From: Kryptolebias marmoratus
Taxonomy: Eukaryota; Chordata; Actinopteri; Cyprinodontiformes; Rivulidae
NCBI RefSeq assembly: GCF_001649575.2
Contig: NC_051432.1
Coordinates: 24,223,837 to 24,287,836 of the forward strand
Direction: 5' to 3'
DNA length: 64,000 bases
Shown here: positions 56,666 to 64,000 of the stretch, piece by piece
Numbering within the stretch: the first letter of the stretch is position 1
Layout of the letters: each line of letters opens with the position of its first letter
The notes under the pieces: generated by a model
Seen by the model: the letters and a program-made list of their open reading frames with translations, nothing else
What the model was told of the DNA's origin: nothing
The model's database searches: none
Made by a program: the position numbers and the translations under genes

Positions 56666-57496
56666 TAAACACCTATATCTGTTTCTGTGTCCATCCATTC
56701 ATATACAAAGACAGCCTCACGTCACTTCAAACAGCCCAGACAGAAGCCTCCAGCCAGGGTGAGACTATAAATCAGCTTCAGGTCTGCCTGCACATGCTGT
56801 GTTATTATGGAGGGCTGGATCAGGCTTGAGAAAGTATTAAAAACATCACACACATGCAAATCTTTTACTGATGGAATGACAGGACAGCCCAGCCAGTCAT
56901 TTCGATATTGCTCCTTAGTTTGGAGATTATGCGATTATTCTGGTCTGTGTGCCACGGGGGGGTCAAAGAGACAATTCTTTTGAAATGAGATACGTGTTGA
57001 TGTGATGACAATGAGTGTTGACAGTGCGTGCAATTATGTGTGTGTAACTGTGTGAGCATGCAAATGTGTGTTAAATATGTAGCAGTTAGACATATGAGTG
57101 TGTGTGTGAGTGGTGTACTGGTCAGTGGCCTCTGTTGTTTGATGTATGCATTAGTTCAGCTGTAATGAATGTGGCAGCAGCAGGACGAGTCTCTGGAGAG
57201 CTGATTATATCTGTTTGTCATCTGTGGAGAGAGTGATCCTGCGACTCTGGGAACAACAACATGGCATCTCTTTTTGATAGAATTGCATGTGCATGTGGGT
57301 ATATGTGCCTGTGTGAAGAATTAACTTGAAGTGCTTTGAATATAACAGGGGAATACTCACAGGCAGCCTGGTTCAGCTGTGCGACATGTTAAGATAAAAA
57401 AAAAGTGTGGACTCTACGTTGCAAATGTGGCACCAAACATCTGTTTACTGCCACTGTGGGGATAATACTGATGTGAGCCATCCACATTAGTATAGA

Positions 57497-57508
57497 GGGG
57501 GGGGGGGG
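57497..57508. repeat. G12 homopolymer
   Basis: Run of twelve G after TATAGA, followed by AAGAG. Confidence 0.9.
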
Positions 57509-57599
57509 AAGAGATGGCCAGTAGGGAAATGAAACAAAATGAGAGAGGACAAGAGAGGAGATGGAGAGATGACCAGAGAAAACATGTGGGTCACTTCAC

Positions 57600-57900
57600 C
57601 GCTGTCCAAAATGGTCCCATTTATCCTCCCCCTCTTCTTCCCTTCACATGGCCACGGGGCAAACTTCAGCTCGGCAGTAAGACAGCACCGCCTCTGTCAG
57701 GACAAGAGCAGAAGTGACTGCGAGAGCTGCTGATGGAGACAGAAGTTAGTTATTGTTGGCTGAGGGTCTGCGCTGTAACTCACTGCTGTGGGCCAGACTT
57801 GTCACGGCTGCAGCAGCTCGCAGCAGCACCAATCAACACCTTGCTATTCACACACCAAGCTAGCAGTCATTAACACATATTCTGCTTGTTTGCATATCTG
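57600..57900. promoter_or_regulatory. Candidate conserved non-coding block
   Basis: GTCCCATTTATCCTCCCCC, GCAGTAAGACAGCACCGCC, GCTGTAACTCACTGCTGTGG, GTCACGGCTGCAGCAGC, TTGCATATCTGTCAGCAC. Balanced and unique; weakly enhancer-like. Confidence 0.25.
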
Positions 57901-57904
57901 TCAG

Positions 57905-59550
57905 CACTTTTCAATAGAGCAGATTCCTTTAAAACACATACAAGATGGGCTACTAAAAATGTGTGCCAATTTATTTAAAAAATATTTTCAAGACTATCAA
58001 TATCGTTCACTCTGTGTTCACTTAGGTGAGTAAAACGTCATAAAAAGCCAAAACCGTTGAAAGTTTTCTGTTGTGGCATTGCACTGATCGTTTTCCACCA
58101 GTTGGAATTTCAGTGGACTGCAGATACAGGGCATATTAGCAATTCAAAGACACAAACTCACAATGGGAAAAAAAATACTTTTAGAACAAAATATAAAATG
58201 CAAAATGTTGCCCAGACATAAAACTGTACCCCGAAATCAGCAAATGACAAAATGCAGTCACCACAGCGGAGCTTTTATTGCTTTACAGAAATTCAAAAAT
58301 AACATTCATCTCTTTACTGAGGTTTCAAAAATAGACAGTAAATGATGCCACTTGCTGCCTAAACAAATGTCCCTGATGCACTAATCAAGGAAAACAACTG
58401 AAGAGTGTCCTGATGTGTAATTATGATATACTTATCAAATTTCTATGCCGGCTTTGTCGTGTTTGTGGTTGTAGATTCAGGGATGAATTCAGCACAAATA
58501 TAGGACAAACATGATGAAGGTAAATTTCAGCATCCTTGAAAGACTAAACTTAATATTTTTGTCACAAACAGAAACACTCTGTCGCACCAAAGCCTGCAAA
58601 GCAGTGTTCGTCATTTAAAGACATTTAGAACCTATAATTAATTTAATGTCAAATGAGGCAGAACAACTTATTAACAAAATCACTTAAGAATCAAGATTTC
58701 AGACACTGACCTTGGAAATAGTTTAGCTGTTTGTCTTGCTCAGAATCTAGAGTATAAATGGTGTGGTGGTCTTTTAAAGGTGTTTTTTTTTTATAAAACT
58801 GGCAAATCTTTTCTCTAGCCTAACCAAGCAGTTTTGATGCCATTCTTTCCAAAAGTGTTGTTTACCACCATGCATTTGGGTGGATACCAGCGTAAGCTTG
58901 GATTAACCTGCAAACTTCTAAGCACAAACATACAAATCTGTACCTTTGTTTTAACTAAGACTTCAGTCAGATAAACCACTTTTTTAATCAATTCATAAGA
59001 TCATTTGCCTGATAGAAATGCCTCAGGCTTTTGCCATTACCCTTGGCTGCCTTGACCTACATATGAGTTTGTGTGTGTTTAAGAATATGTGATCCAGGCT
59101 GATGGAGGATGGTGTAGTGACTGCACTTTGTGTCCAGCTGTGCAAAAAGACAGAAATGAATTATCATATGCATGTAGCAGGTAGATTATTTTAATGAAAC
59201 AGTCATCTAAAAACCACACTTATTGTATGATAAAATAATATATTTTGCTTTATTATATCTTTTCATAGCTTTTAATTGTTTTTTAGCTTTTTTCTTTAAA
59301 AAAAAAAGAATTCTTTGTCAATCAGAAATTTAGAGTTTGGTATTTGAAGCTAAATGTTTGCATCTATGTAACCACACAATTGGGTTGTGTCATGAAAAAC
59401 GTGAAAACTGTCTGACTGTGCATCTCTGCAAACACAAATAGCTAATAAAACTAACAAAATGGTAACAATTTAGTATCAATTTTAGTCAAACCAAGAATTG
59501 CTTATAATAAAAACCTATGCGATTGTAGCTCTACATAACAGAAATGAGAA
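57905..59550. other. AT-rich non-coding stretch
   Basis: Unique AT-rich DNA with an A-run at about 59298-59310. No gene or repeat family recognised. Confidence 0.5.
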
Positions 59551-59569
59551 AGACATTTTCAGGCAATGT

Positions 59570-59840
59570 AAAGCAACAGTGAAGTTCCTGAAAGTTCTCT
59601 TGGACTTTTGCTGGAGCCGCTCTCCCAGTTTGGGGATCACAGTCTCAGGTATTCCAGTGACCACTGGCAGCCCTGGGGGCCATTTCGTCCTTCAGCACCC
59701 CTTCTCGAGCTTATCACGCTCCTTCTTCTTGATGTTACTGTTGCTAAGGATCTCTACATTCATCAATATTACCTTCTTCTTGTAAAACGAGTAGTCAAAT
59801 CGACAACACGAGCTCCCCTGCTTGTACACCCGGTCTGTTT
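59570..59840 (-). pseudogene. Non-LTR retrotransposon ORF 3' remnant (endonuclease-type C-terminus)
   Basis: Minus-strand translation gives KKKVILMNVEILSNSNIKKK, then ERDKLEKGC and a stop. Continuing in the same frame it reads KWPPGLPVVTGIPETVIPKL, then GERLQQ. These correspond to the C-terminal part of a common fish LINE ORF (pattern VIIDVAIP.DSNIRKKEHEKLEKY ... VVPVVVGALGAVTPKLGEWLQQ), with about 15 residues missing between the two blocks and an in-frame TGA. The plus-strand frames of 92-95 codons are antisense. Dead fragment; the clade is not certain. Confidence 0.75.
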
Positions 59841-60399
59841 GTCTCAAGGTTTCAGAATGACAGCTGGAAGGAAAGAGAAAGTTTGAGTCAGAAGAGATGA
59901 GCATGAATCAGACAGCTGAAAAATGCAACGATGAAAGGTAAAATCAGGGTTCACTGACAGAAAGGGGGAAAAAAAAGATTCAACGAGAAATGAAGATGAT
60001 GCATGAAAGATAGAAAGAAAGGAAAAAAAGGAGTAAAAAGTGGTCTCTGAGGGGCAGGATTGACCCTTGAACTTTTAGTGCTGCAGGACTGAAAGGTCAG
60101 GTCAGTAAAACGAGCAAACTACACAGATGCAGGGATTTCTGTAAGTGTTCAAGTTCCAGGAAATTGGCTTTGACTGGTTGTAAATCAGCAGTGCAAGGAA
60201 AGAAGTTTGATCACCTGCTGTTGGACAGAGAAAACGCGTTTTCCTTTGTTATTTAAATATAATTTATCATTTCTTTAACTCTTTGAAAATGCAGCATACT
60301 GTAAGGCACCAAATTCATCACCAATATTGAATTAGAATAAAATGGAAATCCTATTGGCAGCATTTACGTATATTTTACATAAATATCGTCTTTGATAGC

Positions 60400-60765
60400 T
60401 TTTGTTGATGGCATGTCTGAGTTTGATTTGACTGACACACTCCAAATCCCAGTATGGGCTATTTTCTTCTTCAAGCTGTAGAGAGATGATACTGTGTTCT
60501 AATCCTATGGAATAACCTCCAGCTATACAAGCATACCTGATATTTCTGATACTGCCATGTCTGGGAGATTGCGTTGAAACTGCACTCCATCCCTGAAGCC
60601 ATATCACACACTCTTGTATCTCTTCATTCCAGTTTAAATCAAACACTGGTCCAGCATTTCGCTATATGTGGGAGAACTATAGCCTTGGGCGCTCCAAGGG
60701 TATAGGGTCACTGTGCGGCTATCAGGCCTGCCATGCATGAAAGGACATTTATTATCTGTGGACCC
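60400..60765. promoter_or_regulatory. Candidate conserved non-coding block
   Basis: A 104-codon minus-strand frame (60332-60646) covers the left part, with no recognised domain. The right part (GTATAGGGTCACTGTGCGGC, TATCAGGCCTGCCATGCATG) is complex and unique. Could be conserved non-coding DNA or a decayed exon. Confidence 0.25.
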
Positions 60766-61022
60766 AAAACCGTTTTCTTATACACAACAATAGGAGGACA
60801 CAAATTAGGCTTAAAATAAAACTGAAACCTGAAAAAATACAAAGGAAAATGTAGCCTATTATGTTATTACAAGTGGTTATTTCTTGATAAAATTAAAAAA
60901 ACTGTGTTTGTTGCAAATGTGTCCACACTGAAAAAACTATCAAGGTTTAATAAATTCCAAAAAGATTTTAGAATAAATATATAAAAACTACTTGTAACGT
61001 CACCTAAGATGTCCTGTCTGGG

Positions 61023-61948
61023 TAATTCTTGCCCAGCACTGAAGACAAAGGCAGAGTGATAATGTGATAAAGTGCTTGTTTGTCTTTACTGTTAGCATAA
61101 TATCTCATGATTTACGAAATGGATTTTGATGAAATTTTCAGAAAGTAATCATTGGGTTGACATCAGCAAATGATTACATTTTGAAGTCAACCCATATTAA
61201 GGTGGCAAAGCAAGCTTAGCAAACACAAAAAATGGCTGCAACTCAGTCAGTCAGCTAAGCATTGGTGCGGTAGTTGCTGAGACTGATCCCAAACATATAC
61301 ACTGAGTGCTAACTGACTGTGGGACATCTGTGTTTTAAACTATGCCATTCACCTTTGTCAACTCTGTCTGTTTGTTAGCAAAATATCACATAAACTATTG
61401 TATGGATTTCAATTAAACACTCAGAATGTAATCAGTGGTTGTACATTTACAACTGATCGACTTGTGGAGCTGACCCAATTCAAAATGTCTACCCTTGCCA
61501 ACTGATCTTAGAAACACAAAAATGGCTATAACTTGCTGAAACTCTTGGCTAACCTTATTTGTCTGTGAGCAGAATATCTCATGAACCACTGGACAAATTT
61601 AATCTATAACCACTAACTTTTGGAGTCAACTCAATTCAACATGGTCAATTGTCAGCTCCACAAAAGTGTTTATGCCTCACTAGGTTTTACAGATGTTGAG
61701 CTAAAATTTGGTGTCATAGTAGCAGAGAGTCACTCACAACACATACACCAAGCACTAACAGATCATGGAAGATCACACAAGAAAACGCTATATCTCAATA
61801 TTGCACTAGAATGAGAAAAATGTTACTTTGAAGGTATTACCAAATAACATATATTACTGTCACCTCTTAACATAAAATTAACTTAAAACTCTGGCCTAAA
61901 AGGTGGCAGGTGATATGCATTCCTTCAAAGAATGCTAGGCCTTTGATT
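61023..61948 (+). mobile_element. HX repeat copy H, best-preserved 3' end, three subrepeats
   Basis: Begins near ATTCTTGCCCAGCACTGAAG then ACAAAGGCAGAGTGAT. Internal units start near 61077, 61365 and 61555, each at a TGTTAGCAAAATATC-like string. It ends GGTGGCAGGTGATATGCATT, then CCTTCAAAGAATGCTAGG and CCTTTGATT. The 64-codon frame at 61620-61814 is inside the repeat and non-coding. Confidence 0.85.
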
Positions 61949-62178
61949 GCATGAATAGTTCATCAGATGTTAAAGCACCTCAGAGGTAACAAAAAACACA
62001 TCTCAGGTTGTGTAGGTACTGTATCTACATGCACTTAAATGTATGTCACTGCACTCTGCAGCATGTGTGAGGGCCACAAGGACTCTTTGTGTCATGTACT
62101 ATGAGGACTGCTTCTTGTCAGGCAGGAGAACTTGCTCAGGTCAAAGCTGTGTATGTGTCCATGCACTGTATGTTCAAA

Positions 62179-62200
62179 ACAAACTGTATGTACAGTTTGT
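62179..62200. repeat. Perfect 10-bp inverted repeat (hairpin)
   Basis: ACAAACTGTA, loop TG, TACAGTTTGT: exact inverse arms. Confidence 0.8.
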
Positions 62201-62204
62201 GCTT

Positions 62205-63320
62205 CAGTGAGCTTCGTTATCGTTCTGTATTCATGTTTACTTATGAACGAAAACTATTTTTTTGAGACCTCTAACTGTTTTTAGTAGCATGTTTTAAGGA
62301 AGCGGAACCTGACACTATTATGTTTTGAAGAGATAATGAAAGAAATGATAATGAAAAAGCTTAAGGTTGAATGTGCACAGTTGAAAGGTCAATTCATCTA
62401 TGAAGAAGGCTTTTATGCATAAACTATGTTTACATTTCAGTCTGTCGGGTCACACTGATAATCCTGTGTGCAGGTCAAAGGGTTACACTTCTAACAAGTC
62501 TGGCAAGTTTATTATTTATTTTTATTGCATGTACATGTTTTACCATAAATTTATGATTTGTTCTATAAAAACATGTAAGGCCTTTTTTTATATATAAATA
62601 AAATAATGTACTTAAAGAATTTTTACCCAGAACATGCCTTCATTGTAGGATTTGAGCTTTAAAGGTCATTGTTTATTTTCATGTACAGATAATGATATTC
62701 AGCTTTAGGTGGTCCCAGAAGGACTTCTATCTGCCGTGAACCCATTCCAGGATGTGCGGTGCATCTTTCTTTTTATATATCTACACAACCAGGCAAGACA
62801 ATCATCCTCAATCACCCTTTTTCTGTCTGTCACTGGGAACCCTGCACCACATTGTCAGTGCTCCCAAAGGCTAACGTGGCATCACATTCTTGACTAAACG
62901 TGCATAAAAACAAATTAGCTTGGCCCATACAATTTGCAAAAAGATGTGTGCAGCCAGCCAGCAAATAGATGTCATTCCAAACCAAGGTCATGATGGTATT
63001 GGGGCTGGAAATTTAGGATTGATATGTGCACATGGCAAGCTCCTACACTTTTTTTTTCTCTCAGCCTGAAGGGTTTGATGCAGACTCACTGGACGAAAAT
63101 CTCTGAGAACGAGACAGCTGACAGAACAAAAAGTTCTTTTTACGAGCTTGTGATTTAGAGATGAATTAAACTCTACTACATCATCATAATGTTTATACAA
63201 AGGTGGTTGCATACTTTTAAAAGAAACGCCCCCTACTTTTTATTTAAGGAGCCACAGACATTTTTCATTTGAATTACTGATTTTATCTTTTAAAAAAAAT
63301 ATTTGGATGAGTTCCTGCAA
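62205..63320. other. AT-rich non-coding stretch
   Basis: No gene recognised. The frames at 62400-62597 and 62988-63212 are short and AT-biased. Confidence 0.5.
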
Positions 63321-63324
63321 ACAT

Positions 63325-63420
63325 ACAGCACTGTGCAAAAGTCCTGAGCACCCATCGAGTTCTTTTTAAGTTGTTTCCAAGAATGAACAGTAGATTATCT
63401 TTAATAAAACACTGAGGAAT
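63325..63420. mobile_element. DNA-transposon-like terminus, partial
   Basis: CAGCACTGTGCAAAAGTCCT then GAGCACCCATCGAGTTC resembles the left end of a common fish non-autonomous transposon (AGCACTGTGCAAAAGTCTTG, AGCCACCCATC...). I could not find its right end within the window. Confidence 0.45.
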
Positions 63421-63914
63421 TATTCTTCAGGCTTTTCAAGGATTTTCCAAAGATCTTTTTTTTCAGAATATTTGCTGTGTGTTAACACACTATCATACCT
63501 GCAACAATTAAGAAGAAGATTTTTATATTGTTGTTTAAAACACTTAACACTGACTTCTGAATCATTCACCAAAAAAGCACCAAAAACATGCCTAATCTAA
63601 AGGGATAAATAAACAATCTGTTAACACATTAAAGAAACTTATTTTAAAATATGTTCCTTGTTGACACTTTGTTACCAGCAGTCTGTCTGAAAGACTGAAT
63701 TTGTTCCATTTCTCAAGTTTCATCTAAAAAAAAAGCCAGACAGCAGAGTTTGAGAGACATAAAATAGTTTTTTTTTTTTTTCACCAAGATGGTGATTTTC
63801 TAAAGATGAATTAGTTTGAACTTGGCAAACAGTCTTGACTGGATTTTTGCCTTGTCTTAAATAAATCTTGTTCAGGTATTGCTCACCTGCTGCAGACAAT
63901 TATTTCAGACCTGG

Positions 63915-63965
63915 CACTATCAGAATCAGAATGCTTCAATAATCCCAGGGGAAATTGGACTTGTT
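63915..63965 (-). mobile_element. LINE-like tail (TCAGAATCAGAATG...AATTGG)
   Basis: TCAGAATCAGAATGCTTCAA then TAATCCCAGGGGAAATTGG. On the minus strand this is the common fish retroelement tail CAATTTCCCC..GGGATTAAT followed by TTCTGATTCTGA. The element body lies toward and possibly beyond the window end. Confidence 0.6.
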
Positions 63966-64000
63966 ACACTATTTTCTGTGTCTTCCATTCTTTAAAAACA

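Noticed and set aside
56501..56829. Poly-threonine-histidine and poly-cysteine-valine open frames
   Set aside because: They are translations of the (AC)29 array; the same applies to frames at 8103-8531, 11039-11433 and 12249-12519.
61620..61814. 64-codon frame
   Set aside because: Lies inside HX repeat copy H.
1..64000. CRISPR array, bacterial operon or prophage content
   Set aside because: No regularly spaced short repeats, no dense ORFs or ribosome-binding sites; the texture is vertebrate nuclear DNA.

Overview
This looks like nuclear DNA from a teleost fish, probably a percomorph or killifish-like lineage. Four kinds of evidence support that. AC/GT microsatellites are frequent and base composition is AT-leaning. 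Remnants of transposons typical of fish are present: RTE-type and endonuclease-type LINEs, Tc1-like DDE transposase debris, and hAT-like MITEs with 'CAGTGGTTCTCAA' or 'GTCCTGGAGGGCCACTATC'-type ends. Several LINE-like tails also carry the fish signature 'TTTATTTATATAGCACTTTT'. I find no intact protein-coding gene, rRNA, tRNA or CRISPR array. Long open frames are few (maximum about 140 codons), and those I examined are chance frames over simple repeats, pyrimidine tracts or transposons. The best reading is an intergenic gene desert or the inside of one or more very large introns.

Layout. Bases 1-9,300 are AT-rich single-copy DNA with a TATA-box-like site near 1,465, a LINE-like tail at 6,062, a retroelement 3' fragment near 6,655 and a G-run cluster at 8,165-8,385. 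From 9,321 to 16,110 there are three copies of a dispersed repeat (called HX here), long GT runs, and a MITE inserted in a degenerate TTTTAGC repeat. From 16,640 to 25,260 there is a GC-rich island and several unique, moderately GC-rich blocks that look like conserved non-coding elements (CNEs). From 25,568 to 27,246 there is a graveyard of retroelement tail, internally deleted RTE LINE and Tc1-like transposon. From 27,700 to 40,350 CNE-like blocks alternate with four HX copies, an assembly gap in a pyrimidine tract (30,669-30,688) and a second TTTTAGC repeat. From 40,350 to 46,500 the DNA is mostly plain AT-rich. From 46,530 to 57,900 lies the densest run of CNE-like blocks. From 57,900 to the end there is a LINE 3' ORF remnant (about 59,570), the best-preserved HX copy (61,023) and transposon debris at the right edge.

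The most interesting structure is HX. At least eight copies share a 3' terminal palindrome (GCATTCCTT/AAGGAATGC followed by CTAG or CTAA and GGCCTTTAAT). They also share a short inverted repeat placed asymmetrically: ATCACCCGC at the very 5' end, and GCGGGTGAT just inside the 3' hairpin. Between them lie about 250-290-bp internal subrepeats. This arrangement resembles non-autonomous Helentron/Helitron2 elements. If the CNE-like blocks are real, the region is probably a long-range regulatory domain for a developmental gene outside the window. I cannot name that gene.
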